Of a DNA stretch of 64,000 nucleotides, positions 10,601-20,388 are shown piece by piece. The position numbers and the translations under genes are program-made. Source of the DNA: Candidatus Polarisedimenticolia bacterium (GTDB taxonomy: Bacteria > Acidobacteriota > Polarisedimenticolia > Gp22-AA2); the NCBI GenBank assembly GCA_036001465.1, contig DASYUH010000013.1:1-64000 (forward strand), in the 5' to 3' direction. The notes under the pieces are model-generated. The model was given only the letters and a program-made list of their open reading frames with translations. It made no database searches and had not been told where the DNA came from. Each line of letters starts with the position of its first letter. Positions within the stretch are counted from its first letter, which is position 1.

Positions 10601-13494
10601 CCGGTGTAGAGCTGCGAATCGGCCGGACTGCCGTCCCCGTTCGGGTCGGCCGACAGGTGCACCGCCTCGATCGGGTTCCGCCGATCGCCGATGTCCGTGA
10701 CCCCCACGGCCCGCCCCTGGCTCCACTGGCCCCGCTTCACGCCGCCGAGCATGTAGTTGTTGCCGTCATAGACGATGTTGTCGCCGGTCAGGTTGATGTT
10801 GTGGTCGGGACCGGGGGATTCGACCTCGAGATCGAGGTCGTTGATGAGGGAGCCCGCGCTGGCCGCGACGCTCGGCGGATCGCTCCAGGCCACAGCGATG
10901 CGCAGCTGGCCGCGGCTCACCAGCCCGCCGGTGCCGGACGGAATGGTGCTGTCGGAATCGACCATGAAGTTGTGCTCGATCAGCGTCGTGGTATTGTTGA
11001 TCGGCGGCTCGCCGGTCGCGACGTTGTCGTAGATCAGCAGGCCGACCGCCGGATACTCGATGGTGTTCGGCGCGCCGATTCCTTTCCCCGCCGGCCAGTT
11101 CGCCAGCGGCAGGATGGAGCTCAGCACGGGACGCCCGTACCCCTGCTCGTTGTTGCCGATGACGCCGACGGAGGTGCCGCTGACCGTGCCCATATTGGTG
11201 GCGCGCGTGAAGGCCAGGGTCTGATCGTTGATGGTGGGGAACTCCGCGTCGATCTCCTCGAGGAAATTCGCCGACGCGGCGACCGCCGCCTTCACCAGGG
11301 AGCCCGAGACGTTGGCCACGCGGTCCGTCGTCACGCGCGAACCGGTCGGGTAGAAGCCCTGCGCGAAGTAGTCGCGCACGAGGGCCGCGACGCCCGCGAC
11401 CTCGGCGGCGGCGTACGAAGTCCCGAAGTTCGCGTCGTCCAGGATGGCGTCGACCGGCTGGGCGGAGTCGTTGTCGCGGCTCCTCCAGACGGCGTGGGAC
11501 ACGGTGTTGGGTCCGAAGAAGAAGCCGGTGATGTCCGCACCGACGCCGACGACGATCGGCGCGGTGCGCAGCGATCCCGCGGTGGCCGGTCCCTTGGAGG
11601 AGAAGTTCAGGATGTTCTCCTCCAGGTTCATGGTGAAGGCGGTCAGCACGTCCTGGAAGTGGCCGCCGACCGAGACCAGGTTCTTCGCGGTCGAGGGGGG
11701 CGACACCTGCATCGGGGCGATCGCGTTCGGGTCGTTGTCGGCCGCGGTCCCGTCGAACAGATCCGGATACTGATTGCGCGCCGCGCCGTTGAACGAAGAG
11801 AAGAACTGCTGGCCCTTCAGCGTACCCTGGTTGCCGACCGGCGCGAACACCATGTAATCGCGGTTGTTCACCAGGAACTTGTCGATGTCCCGGGCTTCCT
11901 GCGGGTAGGTGCCGTCGGTGGTCGGGTTCGAGAGGAACAAATCGAAGTTGGGGGTGCCGAACGGCAGGACGTGCAGGTGCGCGTCCCCCTCGCCGCCGAC
12001 GACGCCGTTGCAGGCGCCGGCACCGGCCCCTGACCGCGGGCAGATGGCCAGCTGAAGGCGGGTCTCGATCGATCCGGGAACCACGTTGCCTCCGCGCTCC
12101 AGGAGTTCGTTGATGATGCACAGGTCGGACGTCGCGGCGTCCTGCATGATGATGCGCGCGCCCTTGGCCACGCCGTCCATCTCCAGGTTGTCCACCCGCG
12201 GCCGGATGTTGTAGGTGTGCTTCGACACGCGCGCGCCGACCACCGACCCGTCTCCCGCGATGATCCCGGCCACCACATTGCCGTGCGTGCCGCTGCCCGA
12301 AAGGGTCCCGTCACACGACGTGCCGTTGTCCCCAGCGTTCTGGATCGAGTGGACCTTGCGGTGGTTCGTGGCGGGGTAAGCGTGCGACAGATCGAACACC
12401 TGCGTCGCCGTCTGCGAGAACTGCACCGAGTCGCCGGAGATGCCGTTGTCGGTCACCGTGACGATCTGGGGCGGCACCTGGTCGGTGCCGTTGTTCACCC
12501 GCTCGCCGTTGAGGTTCGTGTCGATGCCGCCGCCGTCGATCCCGGCGTCGTGGTACGGCTTCTGGAACGGCAGGTTTTCCTTGAGGTTGCCGACCATCGC
12601 GGTCGTCGGGGTTTCGGTGTTCGACAGCAGGAATTCGGCGCGTTCGTAGATGAAACTCACGCGGCTCTTCCGGGCGAGCTGGGCGATCTTCGAGTGGGGC
12701 ACGGTCGCCTCGTACGACAGGCCATCGAGCGAGTACTGGGCCGCCCGGCCGGGGCCCGCCACCTGCTCGACCGTGCGCCGCGCCTCGTCCGGATCCGTGC
12801 CGCGGAAGAAGTTCACGATCACGTCCAGATCCGGGCTCAGGGCCCTCGATTTCTGCAGCATCGGAGTCCGCCCGAGCCTCGGATCGATGCGGAAGAAGGC
12901 CTCCCACGGAAGGGCCGCCTCGACGAAACCGGCGCGCGCCAGGGCCTCTTCGGCGCCCGCCGGGACCTCGACCAGAAGCGATCGGCTTTCCAGCGCATCG
13001 TGGACCCGCAGGCCGAGCTTCTTGAGATCCTCACCGAGCTCGTCCATGGTCCGGGTGCTCAGAGCCGCTTCGCTCAACTGGATGGCGTTGAACCCTGTGG
13101 CGATCTCGCCGCGCCTCCCCTGCCCGGTCAGCCGGCGGCCGGCGGCTCCCGCCAGCTCCGGCACACGGGCCCGCAGTTCCCCGATCGAGGCGGGATCGAC
13201 GAACCCGAGCGGCGTCTCGATCATCCGGTGTCGCTGGCCCGGGGAGACGTCCCAGCGGGCCTCGAGCCCCGCGAGCGGCGAGCGGCCCTGCGGCCTCTCG
13301 AACACCGACGGCTGCTGGAGCTTGCGAGCGACCTCGAACTCGGCCGTCTGCCGGGTGAATTCACGCTCCTGGGCGGGCCTCGACTGGTCGCGCGCGGCCC
13401 AAGTGGCGAGGCTGAAGAGCGCGAGCGCGCCGCAGACCGCAACCGACGCGAGCACCACGCTGGCCAGGGATCGTCGCTTAAGGCTGGAACCCAT
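4690..13494 (-). CDS. Giant exported S8 (subtilisin/KP-43-like) protease with thrombospondin type 3 repeats
   Basis: The protein has 2934 residues. A basic N-terminus and a hydrophobic segment (about residues 11-33) direct export. The subtilase domain spans about residues 320-750 with a full catalytic triad: Asp349 (VTDNGISGDS), His404 (GTHGNVVAG) and Ser693 (FGTSYAAAEVAG). The long His-Ser spacing and the following beta-barrel (IAVAWSDPP, then LINDLDLEV, about 860-990) fit the KP-43 subgroup. CARDB-like and beta-sandwich regions follow. A calcium-binding thrombospondin type 3 array lies at about 1880-2150 (repeats such as DADGDGIGNICDNCPG), broken by a Cys-rich insert. Start ATG follows GGGAGG. 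It is likely secreted or surface-bound, degrading external protein. Exact domain borders are approximate. Confidence 0.88.
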   Translation of the reverse strand: MGSSLKRRSLASVVLASVAVCGALALFSLATWAARDQSRPAQEREFTRQTAEFEVARKLQQPSVFERPQGRSPLAGLEARWDVSPGQRHRMIETPLGFVDPASIGELRARVPELAGAAGRRLTGQGRRGEIATGFNAIQLSEAALSTRTMDELGEDLKKLGLRVHDALESRSLLVEVPAGAEEALARAGFVEAALPWEAFFRIDPRLGRTPMLQKSRALSPDLDVIVNFFRGTDPDEARRTVEQVAGPGRAAQYSLDGLSYEATVPHSKIAQLARKSRVSFIYERAEFLLSNTETPTTAMVGNLKENLPFQKPYHDAGIDGGGIDTNLNGERVNNGTDQVPPQIVTVTDNGISGDSVQFSQTATQVFDLSHAYPATNHRKVHSIQNAGDNGTSCDGTLSGSGTHGNVVAGIIAGDGSVVGARVSKHTYNIRPRVDNLEMDGVAKGARIIMQDAATSDLCIINELLERGGNVVPGSIETRLQLAICPRSGAGAGACNGVVGGEGDAHLHVLPFGTPNFDLFLSNPTTDGTYPQEARDIDKFLVNNRDYMVFAPVGNQGTLKGQQFFSSFNGAARNQYPDLFDGTAADNDPNAIAPMQVSPPSTAKNLVSVGGHFQDVLTAFTMNLEENILNFSSKGPATAGSLRTAPIVVGVGADITGFFFGPNTVSHAVWRSRDNDSAQPVDAILDDANFGTSYAAAEVAGVAALVRDYFAQGFYPTGSRVTTDRVANVSGSLVKAAVAASANFLEEIDAEFPTINDQTLAFTRATNMGTVSGTSVGVIGNNEQGYGRPVLSSILPLANWPAGKGIGAPNTIEYPAVGLLIYDNVATGEPPINNTTTLIEHNFMVDSDSTIPSGTGGLVSRGQLRIAVAWSDPPSVAASAGSLINDLDLEVESPGPDHNINLTGDNIVYDGNNYMLGGVKRGQWSQGRAVGVTDIGDRRNPIEAVHLSADPNGDGSPADSQLYTGMWKVRVKRGTGGATPGQITVITGANEDTNPANFRLDPGEDTDGDTLLDSNGQPYGLILAGPIQGIGTQTIGGTSRTFPASTARLDRSLYGCADDVTATIFDLGTNATAVAAASTFEVVTKNGTVVDSERGFGFTAGSSNAYSSPRLPLREGLPAVQNNGILETNGNTSDEPYSVRVRYTDSPRDASASARISCAPNLVAWRFTIENEDYTQQAFIGGGCDQDQFLDAGENLTYSVTFVNTNMDHDYSDVTATLTASGPGAAAVRILNSPQSIGRIPGGQISAATFALRIDAPTANALAVANRLVDMKLTLQASSGRIQLPRQTFSFRHAINSDYETFHYSTDYPQGGVREIRDFNRNLQIDRADTTDPFLGIVLPDEDLTWSSMFIPGTAGGLVTNTLGEDTNNNGSRDQNEPDLIPNGILDKGMLFAASGPTPGSDKAPFHFDLNNGGWNGFRHPASKPGTARALSWEYVSTGVCGFQTAIPDNNPLALFQNNGAGIWHTGDGDSTTPGTGGACDNHLTAVDTSTPPGSEFVEDFVISPIIAKVHQTLDSRNLPYTAEFQRFGFNTMMQTQNENTGANFNVDNNLDDDSGNCLMCQEFDQSYGGIDYQVGFFATDTGTGFYPGSSALPYTFGPLSGDADHSLVGGGGSQFVSGDELGFTGFTQNTNPNSSSPMPEGLSNELPYPTPGAPPPPGGWTNNTEGPVRNLDFDLINYAGGFTSPVTGPGGPTSAITPFDVNPGVRWALGIGFWTVEDAANPSDYGFGIDDVVFEWDERHPLDEGAFVPPHTPACQRFGQAGQPAGQQCATLSVDRTALFECNEALTVTVNDPKRTNAGTVQVLASSESDARPFSTGVVSALHPIKSFTLTETPASSGIFIGSVSVSQALNSDTTLFVSTGDTTIQFYYQDPQCDGSGDGVVAQNDFDNLDGDGVLFNADNCKFDYNPTQADADGDGIGNICDNCPGATTPNPDQKDSDNDGVGDACDLDDIDFDGVVNQIDNCKDVYNPTQTLGQSGRGTACDSNSDRDADGFVDRLDKCVRTPNPTQADADVDGIGDACDGDCNGAHRQDLTMGSCSRSSQIQCTTQAQCPSTGICQEDPTKVCTSSSAQCTCGPLTQETCSVAGVVNSGGCSSLNDDMDVDVVPDNVDNCPVTANPPIIGGTFRQADADNDGVGDVCDSAAMVDGDNNGIPDDVVNFGLLVNCGRLVLPNLIVEAVQVNDLNGDHDAFCDSGEKCEMTMAVRNAGPIPLSDVTLYVATADKGDIQCVSKPSVKVGNLAVGERVDTANIGGQRRPFEFTVSASTQTVVAANPAKGDFTLNITSREALGTARKVGFQILLDLDLPTGVTLTKVPAPRPGMAAGTVFEDFDLDTDGGGVDLSDGRTGVPNDTIGYTVGSAQGGLNSLAGIGCGGYLIPPLDPGCIIDPDNDMQWHIHCPPGTCLATHVVGSNTTLMLTPVNGGLAYSGNNSLHWGRHTDANSRVGDTTGFRELAAFTTRPINLTPLPIAGDLQLSFFHIADMMDNIQADVPRGSAVDYGDVQIRVDVNPDPAPGSGDTWGPWDKLAPFENVYDHIPYVWSHYGARVTYCNLTPTDTGTADPAPRGTHETMCYPLGVWSHCGNAWGANTTYGCPGPGVPGSLAPPSGALWVLTRFNLTNYLGARVQIRWIGSSWEFDLNGPSQDYQTYGCGAGTCWNNSLNEDGWWVDDITVTGAITTQASPVPDPDTPPASTCPAGPDQKCNSSLNDKGFIVSLTAADANGNGIYEKGETAELSASGTTNPGGCSDGEVQFRFLKDGVLAQDFSAQAIFRDSPAADASYQVMARCSSNPACTTTTGASAAIKVYPGDGTDVFLTLTHDRATGITTLHFPARPQPPTMSGYDAFSGAQSDDGQSTTAGVPDTALSSLAILACGTGVGVLVGTDIPIALAVSQPLPNAMFYYLAGHSSVTAGAKTALGRGVNNTVRLTPPAATCP

Positions 13495-13771
13495 GGGAAC
13501 CTCCCTCTTTACGTGAGCGGAGAAAGAGCGATGTAGGCTCGGGGGGAAACGAGTCTGTTTCCAGTAGTCTTGGCACTCAGTATGACCATGACAGGGCCGG
13601 CGCAGACAAGCGCATCCACGGCTCGCGCGGCTGCCACCGCCCGTCTCGTCAATTCATGTACGGTGAAACGCTCCCGGAGTCAACTTCAATCCATCTTCAG
13701 GGACTGCTTCGGCTTCCGGAAGCCTGACCCGGTCCGGCCGAGAAGGCCTGCCAGGAGCGCGGTTCAGGGCC
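13495..13771. other. Intergenic region between decarboxylase and giant protease genes
   Basis: This 277-bp gap lies between two minus-strand genes. It contains a perfect 14-bp palindrome (ggcttccggaagcc, near 13713) without a U-tract. On the minus strand a TTGACT lies about 165 bp before the protease start, but no good -10 follows it, so promoter assignment is weak. Reading frames here look non-coding. Confidence 0.4.
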
Positions 13772-15268
13772 TCAGAATCGCAGCGAGGAGGCCGTCATTT
13801 GGATGTGCCCCAGGACGGCGTCCACGTCCTCCCGGCGGGTGAGGTAATTGAACACGCCGAAACGGAAGTAGACGATCCGCCCCATCGCGATGGTCGGGAA
13901 CCAGGCGAATCCGCCCTTCTCGACCGTCTGCTGGATGCGGACCTGGGCACGGTTCAGCCGGTCCCGCACGGCGGGGCGCTGCAGGGTTCCGGCCGGGGCT
14001 CTTCTCGCCCAACCCGGCAGGTAGCGAAAGCAGACGCTGGCGCACTCCATGGGCGCCGGAAACGGCTCGAAGCAGTCCGATTCCCGCACCCGTCGCTCGA
14101 GGTGCCCGGCGACGTCCATGGTCCGGTCGACCAGACGTCCCAGGCCCCGGCGTCCCAGCGTCTTGAGGGTGAACCAGAGCTTCAGGCCGCGGAACGGTCG
14201 CGACCCCTCGAGCGAATAATGATAGAAATCGAGCCGCTCGGGTTCCGCCTCGAGCGCCTTCTTCAGGTAACCCGGCTCGATCCGGAAGCTGTCGTTCAGG
14301 GCCCGGCCGTTTCTGACGAAGAGCCCGCCCAGGCTGAACGGCTGGAACAGCCACTTGTGCGGGTCGATGGTGACACTGTCGGCCTGCTCGATGCCGCCGA
14401 GCCGCTCGCGGTACCGGTCGGAGACCAGGAACGCCCCTCCGTAGGCCGCGTCCACATGGAAATGCAGGCGATGCGCACGCGCCACCCGGGCCGTGGCTCG
14501 CAGCGGATCGATGTGTCCGGTGTTGGTGGTCCCGGCGGTCGCCACGACCGCCATCGGCACCAGCCGGCGGGAGCGGTCTTTGCGAATCGCCTCGTCCAGC
14601 CGATCGGGGCGCATCTTCATCCGCCCGTCGACCGCGATGCGCACCAGGGCGTCCTCCCCCAGTCCGAGCAGGTCGAGGGAGCGGGCGACGGAAAAGTGCG
14701 CCTGGTCCGAGGCGTACACCCGGAGCCTTCCGACCAGACGGGACGACAGTCCGTGCCGTCTCGCTCCGATCCCCGAAACGCGATCGCGCGCCATCTTGAG
14801 CGCGATGGTGTTGGCCACCCCTCCCCCGCTGGTGAACACGCCGAAGGCCTTCGGCCCGAACCCGATCCGGTCGTTCATCCAGCGGATCAGCCGCATTTCG
14901 AGGTGCGTGGCGGCTGGGGCGGCCTTCCAGGCGTCGACCGACTGGTTCAGGAAGGCGGCCGGCAGTTCCGCGAAGGCCGCCACCGGCAGGGGCGCGGGGT
15001 TGAACAGGCCGAAGATTCTCGGGTGGGACATGTGCATCGAATGACGGAAGATCGTGCGGCGGCACTCCTCGAGCACCCGCTCCGGGCTCCGGCCGCGCTC
15101 GGGGAGCGGCTCGTCGAACAGTCGGTCGAGGTCGGCGATCGAGGCGCCACTGTACGTCGGGCGCGCCCCTCCGTAGATGTGATCGAGGGTGACCGCGAGA
15201 AGCCTCCGGCCGTAACGGCCGGCGCGTCGTCGCGTCGGAAGGAGCCCATCCTCGGAGCGTCGTCTCAA
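13772..15268 (-). CDS. PLP-dependent group II decarboxylase (aromatic amino acid/glutamate decarboxylase family)
   Basis: The 498-residue protein belongs to fold-type I group II decarboxylases. The PLP Schiff-base lysine is Lys305 in TIDPHKWLFQPF. The cofactor-binding Asp lies in HFHVDAAYGGAF and the phosphate-binding region in TSGGGVANTIALKMAR. It converts an amino acid to its amine and CO2. The resemblance is to DOPA/tryptophan/tyrosine decarboxylases more than to GadB, but substrate is uncertain. The start is a TTG at 15268, supported by GAGG 8 nt upstream; no better in-frame start is available before conserved sequence. The gene follows the ABC transporter by 10 bp, suggesting that imported amino acid is decarboxylated. 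Confidence 0.85.
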   Translation of the reverse strand: MRRRSEDGLLPTRRRAGRYGRRLLAVTLDHIYGGARPTYSGASIADLDRLFDEPLPERGRSPERVLEECRRTIFRHSMHMSHPRIFGLFNPAPLPVAAFAELPAAFLNQSVDAWKAAPAATHLEMRLIRWMNDRIGFGPKAFGVFTSGGGVANTIALKMARDRVSGIGARRHGLSSRLVGRLRVYASDQAHFSVARSLDLLGLGEDALVRIAVDGRMKMRPDRLDEAIRKDRSRRLVPMAVVATAGTTNTGHIDPLRATARVARAHRLHFHVDAAYGGAFLVSDRYRERLGGIEQADSVTIDPHKWLFQPFSLGGLFVRNGRALNDSFRIEPGYLKKALEAEPERLDFYHYSLEGSRPFRGLKLWFTLKTLGRRGLGRLVDRTMDVAGHLERRVRESDCFEPFPAPMECASVCFRYLPGWARRAPAGTLQRPAVRDRLNRAQVRIQQTVEKGGFAWFPTIAMGRIVYFRFGVFNYLTRREDVDAVLGHIQMTASSLRF

Positions 15269-15278
15269 GGCGTGGACC

Positions 15279-16825
<1,547 letters not shown>

Positions 16826-16829
<4 letters not shown>

Positions 16830-17647
16830 AGGAAGCTCTTGAGGAACTCGCGCGTTCTCGGGTCGCGCGGCGCGGTGAACAGGGTCGCGGGCGGCCCCGA
16901 CTCGACCACGAGCCCCTCGTGCATGAACAGGATGATGTCCGCAACGTCCCGGGCGAAGCGCATCTCGTGCGTCACCACCACCTGGGTCATCCCCTCGTCG
17001 TGAAGCTGCCGCATGATCAGAAGCACCTCGTTCACCAGCGTCGGATCGAGGGACGAGGTCGGCTCGTCGTAGAGCACCGCGATGGGCGACATGGCCAGGG
17101 CGCGGGCGATGGCGGCGCGCTGCTGCTGGCCTCCGGACAGCTGCGCGGGGTAGTAGTCGAGGCGATCCCCGAGCCCGACCTTGCCCAGGAGCTCCCGCGC
17201 CCTCGCCCGCGCCTCGTCCCGGCGCACTTTCTTGACGACGGTCGGAGCCAGCGCGGCGTTCTCGAGGGCGGTCAGGTGCGGGAACAGGTTGAAGCTCTGG
17301 AACACCATGCCGACCTCCTCGCGCAGGCGCCGCAGCCGCGGCTTCAGATCGTGCGGGAAGCGGCCGTCGTGCCGCTCGAGGGTCACGTCGCCGATCGTCA
17401 CCCGCCCGTGGTCGAGGAGCTCCAGGCCGTTCAGGCAGCGCAGCAGCGTCGACTTGCCGCAGCCGGACGGACCGATGATCACCACCAGCGCCCCCTCGGG
17501 AACCGAGAAGGTCACGCCGCGCACCGCCCGGGCCTCACCGAAGCTCTTGCGCACGTCCTCGAGGACGATCAGGTCGCGCCCGGGTCCACCCACCCTCCCC
17601 TCCTCTCCTCTCGTCGGCCGGAGCGCATCGCGCGGGCCGCTTTTCAT
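16826..17647 (-). CDS. Amino-acid ABC transporter, ATP-binding protein
   Basis: The protein has 273 residues of the GlnQ/HisP type. It shows Walker A (GPSGCGKST), the ABC signature (LSGGQQQRAAIARAL), Walker B (AVLYDEPTSSLDP) and the H-loop (VVTHEMRFA). It powers the fused receptor-permease encoded next, with which it overlaps by 4 bp. About 23 residues precede the conserved start at LIVLEDVRKSF, so an internal start is possible; the ATG at 17647 has no strong ribosome-binding site. It is divergent from the cystathionine gamma-synthase family gene, with only 72 bp between them. Confidence 0.92.
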
Positions 17648-17669
17648 TTCGGGGACGGAAGGCTAGCAT
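17641..17669 (+). promoter_or_regulatory. Candidate promoter for the Cys/Met PLP enzyme gene
   Basis: TTTTCA, a 17-bp spacer and TAGCAT lie 50 bp before the ATG at 17720. The match to the sigma-70 consensus is 4/6 at each box. The same TAGCAT -10 form occurs before other genes in this window. Confidence 0.35.
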
Positions 17670-17719
17670 GGCGGGGCCGGCGGAGGAAGGTCGGAGGGCA
17701 AACCGGGCAAGGAGGCCTC

Positions 17720-18880
17720 ATGGACAAGTCGGGATACAGGATGGAAACCCTCGCGGTGCACTCGGGTGAGCGGCGGCCGGGGCCGGAAGGCTCGGTGGTG
17801 TTCCCGATTTACCAGGGAACGGTCTACTCGTTCGAGCCGGGGACCGACTATCACGACATTCGCTACATCCGGCTGAACAGCACCCCTTCCCAGCGCTACC
17901 TTCACGACAGGCTGGCGGCGCTGGAGGGGGCGGAGGCCGCGGTGGCGACCTCCTCGGGGATGGCGGCGGTGACCGCGATCCTGCTCGCCTTCCTGAAGAA
18001 GGGAGACCACCTGCTGGCGGGAAACTGCCTCTACGGCGGGACGCACGACTTTCTCACCCGACATGCCGAGGACCTGGGACTGAGCCATACCTTCGTGGAC
18101 GATCAGAGACCCGACACCTGGAAGGCTGCGGCGCGCCCCAACACCCGCCTCTTCCTGGTCGAGACGATCACCAACCCGCTGATGCGCGTGCCGCGGCTCG
18201 AGGAGGTCGTCGCGTTCGCCCGCTCGGAGCGGTTGATCACGGTGATCGACAACACCTTCGCGAGCCCGGTCAATTTCCGGCCGCTGGACCGGGGGTTCGA
18301 CGTGTCGTTTCACAGTGCCACCAAGTACCTGAACGGCCATTCCGATCTCGTGGCCGGCTGCGTTCTCGGAAGCCGGGAGCACGTCGACCGCGTGCGCCGC
18401 ACGCTCAACCTCTACGGAGGCACCCTCGACCCGCATGCCGGCTTCCTCCTGGCGCGCGGCACCAAGACACTGGCCCTCCGCGTCCGGGCCCAGAACGCCA
18501 ACGCCCTTGCCTTGGCGCGCTTCCTGGCGCAGAGCCCCAAGGTGAAGGAGGTGAATTACGCCGGCCTGGAGAGCCACCCCGATCACGCCCACGCCCGCAG
18601 GCTTCTGTCGGGGTTCGGGGGGATGCTCAGCCTGCGTCTCAATGGGGGCGCCGGGGCGGCCGGGCGGCTCATCGGGGAGGTCAGGATTCCCTACTGCGCG
18701 CCGAGCCTCGGCGGCGTTGAAACCCTGATCGTCCAGCCGGCCCGGACCTCGCACGCCGGCATGCGCCCCGAGGATCGGGAGCGCCTGGGGGTCACCGACG
18801 ATCTGGTCCGGGTGAGCTGTGGCATCGAGGCCGCGGAGGATCTGGTCGAGGACTTCCGGCAGGCCCTGGACAGGATCTAG
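17720..18880 (+). CDS. Cystathionine gamma-synthase / methionine gamma-lyase family PLP enzyme
   Basis: The 386-residue enzyme belongs to the Cys/Met metabolism PLP family. The cofactor lysine is Lys202 in FHSATKYLNGHSDLVAG. The family motifs VIDNTFASP and, near the C-terminus, PSLGGVETLI are present. Members either join O-acyl-homoserine with cysteine (synthase) or cleave cystathionine or methionine (lyase); the sequence alone does not decide. The ATG follows GGAGG by 4 nt. The gene stands alone, divergent from an amino-acid ABC transporter. Its TAG stop forms one end of a palindromic element shared with the convergent purA. Confidence 0.9.
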   Translation: MDKSGYRMETLAVHSGERRPGPEGSVVFPIYQGTVYSFEPGTDYHDIRYIRLNSTPSQRYLHDRLAALEGAEAAVATSSGMAAVTAILLAFLKKGDHLLAGNCLYGGTHDFLTRHAEDLGLSHTFVDDQRPDTWKAAARPNTRLFLVETITNPLMRVPRLEEVVAFARSERLITVIDNTFASPVNFRPLDRGFDVSFHSATKYLNGHSDLVAGCVLGSREHVDRVRRTLNLYGGTLDPHAGFLLARGTKTLALRVRAQNANALALARFLAQSPKVKEVNYAGLESHPDHAHARRLLSGFGGMLSLRLNGGAGAAGRLIGEVRIPYCAPSLGGVETLIVQPARTSHAGMRPEDRERLGVTDDLVRVSCGIEAAEDLVEDFRQALDRI

Positions 18881-18911
18881 GAGCCCGTCCGGGCATTCGC
18901 CCGGGTCCTAG
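18877..18911. repeat. Palindromic element with TAG stops at both ends (likely bidirectional terminator)
   Basis: CTAGGA at 18877-18882 pairs with TCCTAG at 18906-18911, and an inner CCGGGC/GCCCGG pair closes a short loop. The left CTAG supplies the stop of the plus-strand PLP enzyme; the right CTAG supplies the stop of minus-strand purA. Similar elements lie at 33254 and 41606 (shared ggagcc[c/t]gtccg). There is no U-tract. Confidence 0.6.
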
Positions 18912-20242
18912 AATCCGGCGCGCACCGCCTGGCGCACCGGCAGCCACTTCGCGATCCGGCCCCGGGGCAGGATGATCGTCCCGTCGCGCTGGGGCGACGT
19001 CGAGATGATCCCGATCTCGCACCCGACCGTCTCCTCGATTCGCCGCACGTAGCGACGCGCCGGCTCCGGCAGGTCCTCGAAGCGTCGCGCCGGGCTCGTG
19101 TCGGCCTTCCACCCGGGCAGGACCTCCCAGATCGGGCGGCACGACCTGAGGACCGAGATATCGGCCGGCAGGACGTCGTACCTCCGGCCCTCGTGCTCGT
19201 AGGCGACGCAGATCGGGATCTCGTCGAACGCGTCCAGGACATCGAAGAGAGTGAGCGCCAGGCACTCGATCTGGTTGATCATGACCGAATAGCGCGCCAC
19301 CAGCGCGTCGAACCAGCCGCAGCGGCGCGGCCGGCCGGTGGTGCTGCCGAATTCGCGGCCCCGTTCGCGGATGCGCCGGCCGGAGTCGTTGTCCTGCTCC
19401 GTCGGGAAGGGCCCTTCCCCCACGCGCGTCGAATAGGCCTTCAGCACCCCGATCACTCCCTCCAGGCGGATGGGGCTGATGCCGAGGCCGGTGCAGGCCC
19501 CACCGGCCGTCGAGCTGGACGATGTCACATAGGGGTACGTGCCGTGGTCCAGGTCGAGCATGGTGCCCTGCGCCCCCTCGCACAGAACCACCGCCCCCTG
19601 GTCGAGGCGCTGGTTCAGCAGGAGCGACGTGTCGGTGAGGAACGGCGCGAGGCGGGCGGCCTGCTCCCTGAGGCGCGCGGCGACCTCTCCGGGCGGCGGA
19701 TCCCACTCCGCGGGCAGGCGGTCGCCGCTGGCGCTGCGGGTCAGCCGCGCCAGCGCGCTCACCTTCTCCTCCAGGCCGGCCGAATCGGCCAGGTCGGCGA
19801 TCCGCAGGCCATAACGGCCCGCCTTGCTCTCGTACGTCGGTCCGACTCCGAGGCGGGTCGTGCCTATCTTCGCGTCCTTGACCCCTTCCTCGCGCGCGAT
19901 GTCGCAGCCACGCTGGTACGGCAAAATGAGGTGGGCCCGATCGCTGATTCGAAGGTTGTCTTCGACCCGCACGCCCGCTCCCCGGAGCTCGTCAACCTCC
20001 CTGAGGAGCGCTCCGGGCTCGACGACGACCCCGTTGCCGATGATGCACAGGACGCTTTCCCTGAGGATTCCGGACGGGATGTGGTGCAGGGCGAAGCGCC
20101 GGTCGCCGACGCAGATGGTATGCCCCGCGTTCGGCCCGCCACCATAGCGCGCCACGATGTCGACGCGCTCGGTCAGGAGGTCGACGATTTTCCCCTTCCC
20201 CTCATCACCCCATTGCGAACCGACGACGACGAAGCCGGACAT
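18908..20242 (-). CDS. purA: Adenylosuccinate synthetase
   Basis: The 444-residue enzyme joins IMP and aspartate, using GTP, in the first committed step to AMP. The N-terminal GDEGKGK P-loop (GSQWGDEGKGKIVDLL) with catalytic Asp and Lys is intact. NAGHTI and the C-terminal PVRQAVRAGF region are present, and length matches the family. The ATG at 20242 was chosen because the conserved N-terminus begins there and GGGAGA lies upstream. Monocistronic appearance: it is preceded by a terminator of the next upstream gene and ends in a palindrome. Confidence 0.97.
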   Translation of the reverse strand: MSGFVVVGSQWGDEGKGKIVDLLTERVDIVARYGGGPNAGHTICVGDRRFALHHIPSGILRESVLCIIGNGVVVEPGALLREVDELRGAGVRVEDNLRISDRAHLILPYQRGCDIAREEGVKDAKIGTTRLGVGPTYESKAGRYGLRIADLADSAGLEEKVSALARLTRSASGDRLPAEWDPPPGEVAARLREQAARLAPFLTDTSLLLNQRLDQGAVVLCEGAQGTMLDLDHGTYPYVTSSSSTAGGACTGLGISPIRLEGVIGVLKAYSTRVGEGPFPTEQDNDSGRRIRERGREFGSTTGRPRRCGWFDALVARYSVMINQIECLALTLFDVLDAFDEIPICVAYEHEGRRYDVLPADISVLRSCRPIWEVLPGWKADTSPARRFEDLPEPARRYVRRIEETVGCEIGIISTSPQRDGTIILPRGRIAKWLPVRQAVRAGF

Positions 20243-20317
20243 GGTGTCTCCCTGGAATCCGACCGGAGCAGGCAAAGGGGGTCAGGCGGAGGTTCCTCTG
20301 CCGCGACATGCTAGCAG

Positions 20318-20341
20318 AAAAACGCCCCGGCGCGCCGGGGC
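20318..20341 (-). terminator. Rho-independent terminator after the zinc-ribbon response regulator
   Basis: On the minus strand GCCCCGG/CCGGGGC closes a CGCG loop and is followed by five T. It lies about 48 bp past the regulator's stop and upstream of purA, separating the two genes. Confidence 0.75.
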
Positions 20342-20388
20342 GGCCGCGTCCGGACCCGCGCGACCCGGCGCCATACTCGGACAATCTC

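Noticed and set aside
5395-12033. A 2212-codon open frame on the plus strand
   Set aside because: It is antisense to the giant subtilase, whose signal peptide, catalytic triad and calcium repeats are clear. The plus frame is Arg/Val/Asp-rich with no recognisable motif, as expected for a shadow frame in high-GC DNA.
13570-13842. 90-codon plus-strand frame before the decarboxylase
   Set aside because: No ribosome-binding site, no motif, and it overlaps the 3' end of the decarboxylase on the other strand.
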